Part shown: piece by piece, positions 37,330 through 48,020 of the stretch
Position numbering within the stretch: position 1 is the stretch's first letter
Layout of the letters: each line of letters opens with the position of its first letter
Source: Eledone cirrhosa
Taxonomy: Eukaryota; Mollusca; Cephalopoda; Octopoda; Eledonidae
Length of the DNA stretch: 64,000 nt
Direction: 5' to 3'
Assembly (NCBI GenBank): GCA_964016885.1
Contig: OZ024742.1
Location: 122,827,196-122,891,195 of the forward strand
Program-made: the position numbers and the translations under genes
Notes under the pieces: model-generated
Seen by the model: only the letters and a program-made list of their open reading frames with translations
Database searches by the model: none
What the model was told of the DNA's origin: nothing

Positions 37330-40300
37330 GTCTCAGTCATTGATGTTATTTAGCTGGAAGGTTTGTTGAAATGAATATCAAGCCACTACCTGCAGCCTCA
37401 GATATTCAGGACGTATCGGAGGGTTCTTGCTGTTCCCAGCACGCATGCCTTTTGAAGTGTTCCAAAAAGCGGGGCGGGACCAATTTTCTTTAACCATCCT
37501 TGGTAACTCTTTGAGATAGTACCAAGTGCGCCTATGAAAATCGGGATCACTTTAACTTTATGGCAGTAACAAATCCTTTTTACCTCCCACTTTATGTCTT
37601 GGTATCGGTTATTTTCTCCCTCTCCTTCTCTTGCACTCTCGTGTCGAATGGGCAGGCCACATCTACAATCAGGCACGATCTTTTTTCTTTGTCCACAACC
37701 ACCAGGTCAGGTCTATTGTGTTCCAGTTTCTTGTCCGTCTGTATCCTAAAATCCCACAGGACCTTCACCTGATCGTTTTCTATCACCGACTCTGGCTTAT
37801 GCTCATACCACTTCTCAGAATGTGGTAAATTGTTTATTTTGCATAGGTGCCAGTGGATCACCCTGCCCATCACATCATGTCTCCAGCCTTTATAGTGAGT
37901 CTGGGCTAGGTGTTTACACTCGGATACAATGTGAGCCACAGTCTCCTCTCTCTCTCCACAGATCCTGCACAGTGGGCTAGCCTCCTCCTTGTGAATATGG
38001 TGCTTCAGCCACTTCGTTTTGAGGGCCTGATCTTGCGCAGCCATTAGCATTCCTTCTGTAGCCTTTTTAAGGTCTCCTCTGTCCAACCAGTTCCATGTCT
38101 GTGGATCTCTGAATTCCGTTTTCTCAAAGAAGGTACTATGAAGGGATTTTTCATGAAGGTTGCTCTTTCCCCTCGTTATTTGCTCCTTGGACATCCCCTG
38201 GTCTATTATCCTCTCCTTCAGTACAATTCTGAGCATTGGCTCCTTACTATCCGTCACGTATTTGTGTAGGTTGTTTTTCTCCATCTGAACACAGTGCTCT
38301 ATGCTGATAAGACCTCTTCACCTTCAGATCTTCTTAAGTAGAGTCTACCGACATCACTCCTCTCGTGGAACATGTTGTAGATAGTCAATAGCTTCCTAGT
38401 CTTCGTATCCAAGTCTTTTTGTTCAGCAACATTCCATCTCAGAATTCCCGCACTGTATCTAATAATAGACACAGCTCGGGAATTTACTGCACTTATGGAA
38501 TTCCTACTGTTCAGATGTGACTTTAATACGCTCCTTATTCTCCGAATGTATTCATATCTTATCAATTCCTTCATTTTTTTGTTCTTGATGTCATCAGCCT
38601 CCAGAATACCCAAATACTTGTATCCTTCTTCAGTGTCAATTTCCTTTATCATCTCACCTGTTGGTACCTGGATTCCGTTGCTTCTGATCAATTTACCCCT
38701 CTTCATCACAAGGACTCCACACTTACTAATACCAAATTGCATACATATATCATTGCGGAAAATACGGACAGTGTCAACACGCACATCCAACTCCCTCTCA
38801 TTCTGCCCGAAGAACTTAAGGTCGTCCATGAAGAGGAGGTGATTGATGGTAAGCTCTCCCTTTCCCAACTTGTATCCTGCTCTCACTTTTCGCAGTATAA
38901 TGGTCAGCGGCATCAGGGCAAGGACAAACAACAGAGGGGACAGACTATCTCCCTGGAAGATACCTCTCTTGATTTTCACGCCTTCCAAGGATTCTCCAGC
39001 TGATGTTAACTCTGTTTTCCAGGACTTCATATTTTTGCCCAACAACTGTCTGATGTTATCTGCCACCTTGAAGATCTCTAGGATTTTGGTGATCCAAGAA
39101 TGAGGCACCATGACAAATGCCTTTTTGTAGTCTATCCATCCCATGGCAAGACCAGTGTGTCTACTCTTGCAATTCCTCATTACCATCTTATCAATAAGTG
39201 ACTGGTCCTTTGTACAACGGGACTTCTTTCGGCATCCTTACTGTTCGTCCGGTAACAAGTTGTTTGTGTGGAGGTGATGGTAGATTTCCTCAGACACAAT
39301 GCTTGTCAACAGTTTCCACATTACGGACAGACATCTGATAGGTCTATAGTTGTTAACATCATTACCCTTGGTTCGGTCTTTCATTACTGTGGTACCTTTT
39401 GTCAACCACTCTGGTACCTCACCCGACATCAAGCAGTCATTGAACATAGTTGTCAGTTTCGGGTGGATGGATGTTACATTTTTAATCCAATACCCCTGCA
39501 CACCATCTGGGCCTGGTGATTTCCAGTTGGTTAGTTTTTTGGCCTCCCCCTTGAGAGTTTCAACTGTGATACTCAAATCAGTTTGTTGGTGTGCCTGTTC
39601 ACTAATCTCCTATTGTACTGTCTCAATCCACACTGCCTGGTCATTATGTTTAACATCCTGCTCCCATATTCCTCTCCAGAATGTTTTAGTTTGTTCCGCC
39701 TCAGGAATCAAGTCGTTGCCTCTTTCTTTCCCTTCAAGCTGTCCAAACAACATCTTATGGTTCTTCTCAAACATGCGGTTCTGTCTATACTGACTGATAC
39801 TGCTCTCGTATCGCCTAATTTTTGCACGCTTTGCTACAATGCGTTGCTTCAGTTCCTCTATGATGATATTTAGTCTTTTCCTTCTAGTTTTGTACTTTAT
39901 TTCCACTCTATTTTTAGTGTCTATGTTTTTTAGTGTCCCATTCAGTAGGGACTCAAGCTTTCCAATGTCATTTCTCATTTCCCTGATTTGACCATTCAGT
40001 CGTTTCTTCCACCAAGATTCTGATCTTTCTTGTTTTTTGTTTACTCTCGCTTTTATGCCAAGTAATTTCCTCACCGCATTTGCTGTTGCTTTGAGGATAT
40101 TGTTGCACTGGTGAAGGCTCCTCGCCTCAAGGTATGGGATGACTTTGTTTACCTTAGCTGTTGTTTCTTTTAACTTTTTCCTGTCTACAAATCTTAGGTT
40201 CATAGGTTTCCCACTATCATTGTTCATTTCATCTACCACTAAGTTTAGGATATCAACCCAATCTTGTCCTAGTCCGTCAGTATTCATCTCCTCAATGGCC

Positions 40301-40745
40301 GTATCTTTGTTCCAGGTATTATTTATTTCAGCATTCAGATCATTGTCTGTTTCGGATGGTTCCTCCGTTCTCTCAACCTCTTCACCTTCATTTCCCACTG
40401 GCTCATTTCCAACCTAATCTCTCTGCTCAGTTCCTCCAGTTCCAGCTCGCTTATCCACACAGTAGTTCTTATTACCCGAGCCTGCCCGGCCAATTTTTGT
40501 TCATCTAATTTAAATAGACCAATCTCGTTCCAGTTGTTATGCATCCGTTTCCTATAGCCTTTTTCCTTCGGGTTACTCTTCAGGTAACATTGCATAACAG
40601 TTCTATTCAATTCTTTCGTCCAGTTGGTTCTGGTCCCTTTCCACCTTCTTCTTCCTCCAACACCAGCAGTATTTGGATGACAGCCAGGTCCCTGTTGCTG
40701 GGCCAGGGAGCACCTAATGGGTGAGAGTCTGTCACATGACATTCC
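37330..40745 (-). pseudogene. R4/Dong-like LINE (R4-2), RT and restriction-like endonuclease, broken
   Basis: Minus strand, N- to C-terminus from right to left. The first frame (40335-40754) contains a Myb-like TNWTKELNRTVMQCYLKS and RGYRKRM-type region. A charged coiled-coil-like frame (39610-40398) follows. An RT start (39238-39576) has NWKSPGPDGVQGYWIKN and NYRPIRCLSVMWKLLTS. The RT core (38299-39186) has [13 protein letters not shown], the catalytic [11 protein letters not shown] (near 38820) and [10 protein letters not shown]. The C-terminal frame (37592-38284) has CRICGEREETVAHIVSEC (CX2CX8HX4C) and NRPDLVVVDKEKRSCLIVDV (PD-X14-D). ALGTISKSYQGWLKKIG and a GTARTLRYVLNI end follow by 37398. 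It is better preserved than R4-1 but has at least four breaks. The 3' end joins (AAT)n. Confidence 0.88.
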
Positions 40746-41140
40746 AGTCCCCACTTCAACGTTATTCGATCTGTTTAGGTTCGATATTTAAACACTCATA
40801 TTGAGGTTTGGTGAATGTATGGTTACATAACTACCGGTGATTTCATCACCCCTAGTGATTTGATCACCCCCGGTGATTTTAGTGGGGCACTATCATGCTG
40901 TAGACGAACATAAATAAATAGACAAATAAATAGGTAAAAACTTTAAAAAATAAACATAAGTTCCATTGTAAGGTAATGTTTGAATGTCTGACTTGTTTAT
41001 TTGTTTGTTTGTTTTTCTTTTCTTTAGGTTTTTCGTTGCTGCTGTCCTGTTTTGAATTTTTTATTTTTTTATTTTAGCTTCATGAGAAGTAGGGCTTTTG
41101 CGTTCAAAACTTTTGAAACTTGTTTCGCCATGTTGCTTAT
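40746..41140. other. No gene recognised; short tandem hairpin repeat
   Basis: Probably R4-2 leader followed by anonymous T-rich DNA. At 40829-40880 a unit of about 18 bp containing GTGATTTCATCAC is repeated about 2.5 times; each unit is itself a small hairpin (GTGAT with ATCAC). Confidence 0.5.
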
Positions 41141-41144
41141 CATT

Positions 41145-41341
41145 AGGTAGATTGGCAGTATCGGTAGAGGGTCAGACGCCATGCTTTGCAGCACAGTTAC
41201 GTCCCTTTACGAACTGATTTCAAATCCCGCCTAGGTTAACTTTGCCTTTCATCTTTACGGGGTCGATAAAATAAAGTACCAGTAATACACTGGATAAATG
41301 CTGGCCTTGTGCCCAAAGGAGAAACAATTGTTATTATTATC
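41145..41341 (+). mobile_element. tRNA-derived SINE, plus strand
   Basis: The same family as at 37104: head ATTGGCAGTATCGGTAGAGG, altered B box (GATTTCAAATCCCGCC), body TTTGCCTTTCATCTTTACGG, and 3' end GCTGGCCTTGTGCCCAAAGG, then AGAAACAATTG and ATT repeats. Confidence 0.8.
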
Positions 41342-41557
41342 AGCCGAGGTTAACTTTTCCCTCCATCCCCAATGGGACAAGACAAAGCACCAGCAATGCA
41401 CTGGGCAATTGCCGGCCTTGTGCTAAAAGTAACAACAATTATTATGATTATTATATTATACGGGGTCGATAAAAAAGCACCAGCAATGCACTGGGCAATT
41501 GCCGGCCTTGCGCCAAAGAAAGAAAAAAAAATTAAAACAATTATTATTATTATAGTT
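41342..41557 (+). mobile_element. Two further SINE 3' fragments in tandem
   Basis: The SINE 3' region occurs twice more behind the complete copy. The first (41342-41455) starts at AGCCGAGGTTAACTT; the second (41456-41557) starts at ACGGGGTCGATAAAAAAGC. Both end in GCCGGCCTTG, an A-rich stretch and ATT repeats. The two lack heads and are increasingly short, as if nested insertions or internal priming built the array. Confidence 0.75.
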
Positions 41558-41959
41558 TAGATTTGACATCGTTTAAACTAAACACTTTGTGGGGTTTTAG
41601 AGGTACAGCAGCAGAAATGTTTTTGTTGTTTTGTTGTTGCCTCTGACCGGGTCATAAAATCAGTCTATTTATATCTTTTGACACCTTCCTCACTTAGTGG
41701 GAATATTACTATCCTTCTGTCTTAATAGGAGGTGGTGGGAGAGAATAGCGGCGGTAGCAATAATGATGCATAGGTGGTGGTGGTGATGTGATAGTAGTAT
41801 TTGGTTGACAGCCAGGTCGCTACTGCTGAGCCAGGGAGCACCAAAGCATGACATCTTCTTGGAAACACCCATGACCAGCGAAAGGGACGGTTCTACTGTC
41901 CCTTCACCACACGAACAAGGTAAGTGACCCTTTCTAACTTGCCCCGTTTCTCATCCAGC

Positions 41960-44900
41960 ATGCCCGTACTCAGAATAGGCAGTATAAAGGCACGTGGCCT
42001 GGGGTCATCTTGGAAGCAGGGTCACCTGCTCAACGACCCCAGGTCACTAAACATAGATGTGGTGGCCATCAGTGAAACCAGAATCTCCGAAGCACAAGCC
42101 TTCGCACCGATCTTCGGCTGCTACGATGTATACGCATCTCCCAGCCGTCCAGGATCGGGGGAGGAGTTGCCGTCCTTTTTTGGAGAGGATTAGATCTCGC
42201 GATACGGGCTATCTTCCTAGACCCAGAAGGTAAGTCAGTGGTGCTGGACGTGACCGGCAGCGAAGGCAATGCTTTCAGGCTAGTAGCCGTCTACGCCCCA
42301 ACAGGGGCAGGAGGGCCAGATTTCTTCAGATGTCTAGAGACCTTTCTTGGAACGTCCCGCTCTTTAGTGTTAGTGGGCAACTGGAACGGTATCTTGGATT
42401 CACGCTGGGATCGTGTGGGGCTAGTGGATAGGGGAGGAGGGTGCAAGAGCCTCACCAAACATCTCAGACGTTTTGAACTGTCTGACAGGTATCGACTGGA
42501 CCACCTGAATGTGCCAATGTGGACATGGACAAACCACATCGGGTCATCCAGATCGTATCTCGATAGGGTATTCTGCAGAGAACTAGATAAGGCTAGTATA
42601 AGTTGTCCACAATTTAAAATAGTCGACTACACAGACCACAAATTTGTGATCTGTGAGATCGACATATACAGACATCATAGACAAGGGCCTGGTTACTGGA
42701 AGCTGAACGCGTCTTTCCCGGCGCACAAAGCCTACAGAGACCGGATTAGCGTATTAGTTAAGCGGGCGTTGACGGGATCGGTCGTCAACAACAGGTGGTG
42801 GTTAGCACTGAAAAGGGCAATTAAAGTAGAGTCGATTAGGTTTAGCAAAGGAGTAGTGATAGAGGAAAATAGAGTAGAGGGAGAGCTATTCAGAAAGTTA
42901 GAAGAGGCGTTTAGGACAGGCATCGCAACCGACGTGCTTGCGGCGAGATTGGCACTCGACCAAATCTTCAACGCAAAACATGATGGCTGCGTTGTCAAAG
43001 CTAGAGCGCGTGCTCTGAAACACGAGGGGACAAAAGCCGTCCAATGGGCCCGGGTGGCAGAGGCGCGATGTGGCAACAAAGCTACAATTCGGTCTTTGTC
43101 TGACTAAAACGGGTGCGTGATGCTCGAACCCGAGCCGATGTGTGAAGCTTTTCAGCAACACTTTGCTGAACTTTTCGGGAGCGACGGAGGCCCGGATCGG
43201 GGCATGGACTTCAGTGCATACCTCGACGGACTGCTTCGGCTCTCGACGACCACGGCACAGTGTGTTCGAAAAGCCAATAACAGCCGGTGAAATACGGGAA
43301 GCAATGGCTAACTGCACAAGGGGTACATCGCCAGGTTTGGATGGTCTGCCCTACGAGCTTTATGCATTTATCCCAGACTTGTTCGGTGACATCTTGGCAG
43401 ACGTCTACTGCAACTGGCAGCAGAACGGGAGCATTCCCAGTTTTGTTAACTGGGGAGCAGTGGCGCTGCTGAGAAAAGACCCGCACAAGGAGGATGTTAT
43501 CGATAATTTCAGTCCCATAACCCTGCTAAACGCAGAGTTCAAGATTTTGGCCAAGGTGTTAGCAACGAGGTTGGCGCTTGTCGTCAAGGATCTGTTGGGA
43601 GAGGCGCAGACATGCGCCATTCCGGACAGATCCATACACGACAACCTCCACCTCATGCGATACATCATAGAGAGGGTGGTTAAGGAACCTGGCAAAGGTG
43701 GGGCCCTGATCAACTTGGATCAAGCCAATTATTCGATAGGATCGACCATTGGTACATGGCGGCGGTCCTCGAGGCAGCCGGTTTCGGGCCCGTTTTCAGG
43801 GGTTGGATCGCAGCAATGTACAGCGACATCTGCTCAGTTGTGAGGGTGAAAGGTCACCTGTTGCAGCCGTTCAGCATCATGCGCTCAGTCCGCCAGGGTT
43901 GTCCCCTCTCGTCCCTATTGTACGTATTGACTTTCGAGCCGTTACTGCACAAACTGGGGGAGATGAGGGGCGTCCCACGCGAACTAGGATGCGGGAAATC
44001 CGAGTCGGCTTACGCTGACGACGTCACCGTGGTGGTGTCGAGCGCCAGACACGTCCAGATGCTCGGCAGCGCTCTCAAGGAATACGAAGCGGTGACTGGA
44101 GCAAAAATAAACCAGGGAAAGTCGGTGGGCTTGCAGCTCGGGACCTGGAGAGGCAAGTCCATGCCGTCCGACAGCGTCGTGGGAGTTGGACGGGTGGACC
44201 GGTTAAATTGCTCGGGGTCTGGTTCGGACCGGACCTCCAGATGAAGAAAAAATGGAACGAGGTGACGAGCAGGGTGGCCTCCCTCACCCAGAAATGGGCT
44301 GAGAGGAAGCTGTCCCTGAAAGGCCGGCCGGAGGTGGCGAATGCGTACATCGCATCCGTCATCTGCTACCGCCTCACCGTCGTCCCTTGCTCCAACCCAA
44401 CTCTCACCAAAATGGAGCGCCTACTCTTCTGCTTCTTGTGGAAGGAACGCGCTCCCATGGTAAGACGATCCATCTGCTGTCAACACCCGTTGCGTGGAGG
44501 ACTGGGCATGCCATGGCTGATGATGTGCAAACATGCGCTGAGGCTGCGACATCTCTGGTGCTTCCTTGATGGTGAACAGGTGTGGTCGCCGTTCGCCAGG
44601 CACGTTTTCCCACAGCTCGTCTCCTTGACAGAGCTGCAGTCCTGGGTCAGAAAAAGACCGAGGGATAGCGCTTGGAAACTGGAATGTCTCCAGGCGCTCA
44701 CTGCCCTCTCCCAGCTGGGCACCAGTATCGGTGGAACATCCACCTCGGCGTTCTATAGAGGACTAGTGGAGGGGAAGTGCGACCACATTCTCGGAGAGAT
44801 CCTGGGCGTCGAAGGAAATCTGCTGTTTGCTCTCTTCCGGAGAACTTTCAGCCCGGGGCCTATGGATAACTTCCCAAAATCCCTGGCCTGGCAGTGCTAC

Positions 44901-45380
44901 CGGAGAGCGCTGCTGGATTGAGATAAGCTCTACAGGCACGGAAGTGCCGTCAACCTAGCCTGTCCGAGATGCGCGCAGAGCGACGAAACCGTCGTGCACG
45001 CACTCGTTCAGTGCCCGAGCACTGCCGACTTGTGGAGCTATGTCGAACAGTTGCTGTCGCGTGTGGGACTGATCCGGTTGTCGACTGAGTCCATTGTGCA
45101 GATGGTCTCGCCGTCTTCCTTCGAGGAGGAAGGGGAGGCGGATTTCATCTGCCTGGTGGCCATGGCGAAAGAGATTGTGTGGTGGACAAGGTTAAAAGCG
45201 TTAAAGACAAACACTTTCCTCTTCGGCGAATCCCTAATTAACTTTTTCAAGTTTCACTTGAAGAGGAAAATCAGGGTGGAGAGGCAAGTGTTGCTTTCTA
45301 GCAAGTTTGTTGAAAGGTGGGTGGATGTAGCGAGAATGGTCCGAATATACGTCTGTAGTTTGAGTGATGGGAAAATTTAG
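41960..45380 (+). pseudogene. Tx1-like LINE ORF2 (copy B), APE endonuclease plus RT, broken
   Basis: Starts at ATG 41960 (MPVLRIGSIKARGLG). The endonuclease has SETRISEA, a frameshift near 42180, then VGNWNG (the usual Asp of GDWNG is Asn here) and MWTWTNHIGSSRSYLDRVF. The frame 42238-43107 ends at TAA 43105-43107 where copy C has a sense codon. RT: SPGLDGLPYELY (43330-43365), FSPITLLNAEFK, then a frameshift around the motif-A Asp-containing NLDQA (about 43715). VRQGCPLSSLLYVL and AYADDVTVVVS (about 44010-44040) follow. The next frame begins at 44208 (KLSLKGRPEV). TGA at 44919-44921 precedes the terminal CPRCAQSDETVVHALVQC. Compared with A, most damage is single-base, so this copy is younger. 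Confidence 0.88.
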
Positions 45381-45455
45381 AGAGGGCGCTTGCCTTGGTG
45401 GTCAGGGTGGCCGTGGTCTTTTGTGTGGTTTTCGCCACGAGTAACCCTCGGAGGT

Positions 45456-45473
45456 TTCCCCCCTATTGGGGAA
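45456..45473 (+). other. Conserved 3' UTR stem-loop of Tx1-like LINE (copy B)
   Basis: TTCCCC and GGGGAA flank a CCTATT loop, giving the same 6-bp stem as in copy A at 36877-36893. Confidence 0.6.
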
Positions 45474-45820
45474 TTTTTCATTGTTTCAATTTTCATTTTT
45501 ATTGTTTATATATATATGTTTCTATGTCCTTTTTTTTTCTTTTCTTATATAAATACTAAAAATATTTACACGCACAAAACCCCAATCGTACCGTCCTGTA
45601 CCGTCCTGTGCCGTCTGTAATGTTTCTCTTGATGTCAGCCCTTGTGGCCAATAAAGAAATCATTATTATTATTATTGTTATTGAATGCTATGGTTGACGG
45701 AGTCTCGGCTCTGTAAGGTATTGTAAATTTTGACCGCTATAACAATTGTAAATTGTTTAAAACTTTAACGAAATTGTAGACAAAAACACCCTCCTCCTCG
45801 TGAGAGGGGTCTTTCTGCCC

Positions 45821-45847
45821 GTTATTTGGCCCTTCGGGTTAAATAAC
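45821..45847 (+). other. Strong RNA hairpin in the presumed leader of Tx1-like copy C
   Basis: The halves GTTATTTGGCCC and GGGTTAAATAAC can pair over 12 positions (two of them G-T) around a 3-nt loop TTC. In RNA the apex CCCUUCGGG could also form a stable UUCG tetraloop. It lies about 235 nt before the presumed ORF1 start of copy C. Its role, if any, is unknown. Confidence 0.5.
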
Positions 45848-46081
45848 CGCTTATTGGGGTTTTGTGTCCAATATTTATTTTAAACAAAAAAACAACATGG
45901 CCACGAAAAAGAATTTTCATAGGTCACTCACACTCATTCCGTCTTCTTCTTCCTCAATCGTCAGTACAGCAGAGAGAAGATTGTCTCTCTCCCTCCCTTC
46001 TCTAAATGTGTCTCTCCCCTCCCTTCTCTTTCGCAAGCGACGCCAGTAAAGAAAAATAATTTACAAAATCACGTGAAAAAC

Positions 46082-47985
46082 ATGGAAGATTTCTCCACGA
46101 CGACGACAACGACGAAAAAGGTGTGAGCGAAATACGAAAACCCATTGCATTCGTCTGACGTCATGAATAATAACAGTAGCAGCCATAATAACAGCAGCAG
46201 CAGCAACAGTGACAAGGAAAACAACGGTGGCAGCCGAAACAGCATTAACAGCAGCATAAACAACGACAGCATTAGCAGCAACAGCAACAAAAACAGCAGC
46301 AGCAGCAACAACAACCACAGCAACAGCGGCGGTGGCAGTAGTCCTAGTACCTGCAGCAACAACAAAAGTAACAGCAGCTCTGACGACTACAACAACAACA
46401 ACAGGAGCAAAGAAAAATCTCGTTTGCAGGTATCGCAAAGAACCTGGAAACCATCCTCATAACAAATGAGGAATTACAGGAAGCGAAGAAGATGGTGACG
46501 AAAACCGGACACCGAGCAATCTGCAAGGCAGCCGAAAAATTTTGTCGAAACACAACAGCGCTGTACAGTCACGTACCGTACAGTAAGCACAAAATCCCGT
46601 AGGGTTGAAAGAGCCACAGAGGCTCAAATACAAAAAGCCTCAGGGTCTGTGTGGCAGCGTAAAACGCATATCACCCGAGGCAAGAAATATGCCACCGTAG
46701 ACGTGCTTTTTGCCACACCCCAGGAGGCAAAGGCTCAATCATTAGTGACCCTAAGGAGCGAGGAAATGGTGTTCGTGCCCTCCTACTGCAGGCAAAAAAT
46801 TGGATGGCCGCGTCTGTCCTCGTCAGAATCGAGGACAAAACAACTGTACTGAAAGTACAGAAAAGAGTAAGAGAAGATTGGGTCGGCACCTAGATTGAGA
46901 TGTTAATCCAAACCAACCAGGAGTGCATCGAAGATATCCCGGATGTGATAGACTTCGATAACGGCACTCAACTGCCCATAAGTTTGAGGGCAAACGCCCG
47001 AAATGCTTTCGCTGTGGATCGAACACTCACCTCAGGGCCTTCTGCAACGAGAAGACCCTGAGAAAGGAGAAAACCCCCCTCCTTCCGAATCCGGCTCCAC
47101 TGCTACCAGCTACAGGACAAGCGGCAACCAGGAACGATAGGTCCGTGGCACCCATACCCAAGCCACGGAAATCAAGAACAGCAGCAGCAGTGGAAGTATT
47201 AACAACAACAACAGTAATACCAACTGCAGCTCCAACAGAGACTCCACTACAAACATCACCAACAACAACAAGTGAAAGAGTGGAGCTGGTACCCCTCCCC
47301 AACCTTACGGAATCAAATATGGAGTGTGAGGTGGGAGAGGGATGGCAAAAGGTCGCAAGAAGGCACAAACGCAGAAGCAGCGCATCGTCGCCTTCGAAAA
47401 GGGAGGAAAGAAATGAAAAAAAGGGTAAAGGCTACTGCAAAGAGACTCACAGCAGCAACACCACCAACACCATCACCACCCACACTAGCACCACCATCAC
47501 CACCGGCGACAACCCCACCGCCAACAACAACACCTTCAACACCACCACCACAAGCACCAACATCGCAAACACTACAACAAAATACACACACCAAGCAACA
47601 ACAAGAAAATACCAGAATCACACCCCACCCCCAGAAAAACAAATGCACGGCAATAAATACACACAACAAGAAACTAATGACTTACATAATTGAACACACA
47701 GACATTTCACAGCACGACTACATAATACCAGCACCAATCAAAACACCAACGAACATAAGATTGGTAAAAATAACACAGAAACAATACACAAACATTAAAA
47801 CGAAATTCCCCAAAGCAGTTGGTGATTTCAGAGGCCTAGGAGGGACTCTCAACCGGAGAGTATATTCGGACATATTCATAGAAGAGCCGACGACCAGCCG
47901 AAGGTACGATTCAACGGTCCCTTCACCAGACGATCAAGTGAAAAGTGATGGAGCAACCATCCTTCCTCTACGAAAAGTACGGTAA
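46082..47985 (+). pseudogene. Tx1-like LINE ORF1 (copy C) with CCHC zinc knuckle, broken
   Basis: A likely start at ATG 46082 (MEDFSTTT) meets a stop soon after, and the frame resumes as an Asn/Ser-rich tract (46145-46462). Middle parts appear at 46649-46852. An intact CX2CX4HX4C zinc knuckle, C-FR-C-GSNT-H-LRAF-C, lies at 47004-47045 after a GKRPK stretch. Such knuckles bind RNA in LINE and retroviral nucleocapsid-type proteins. The Pro/Thr-rich tail follows at 47145-47693 and 47272-47985. Copy A keeps only an altered knuckle. Several frameshifts make this non-functional. Confidence 0.72.
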
Positions 47986-48020
47986 GTGGTCTTTCCCATC
48001 TTTACCACTCCATTTTAAAC

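Larger units (their letters stand above)
41643..45685 (+). mobile_element. Tx1-like LINE copy B, lacking ORF1
   Basis: The leader-like segment at 41644-41800 matches the leader of copy A, but the sequence then goes to the ORF1/ORF2 junction within about 100 bp, so ORF1 is deleted. ORF2 (41960-45380) is nearly full length. The 3' UTR has the shared stem-loop (45456-45473), AATAAA (45650-45655) and a short ATT tail ending near 45680. Copy C begins shortly afterwards. Confidence 0.8.

Noticed and set aside
46145..46462. Asn/Ser-rich frame as a polyN transcription factor
   Set aside because: It follows the presumed ORF1 start of Tx1-like copy C and precedes its zinc knuckle; the low-complexity tract matches the Thr/Asn-rich ORF1 start of copy A.
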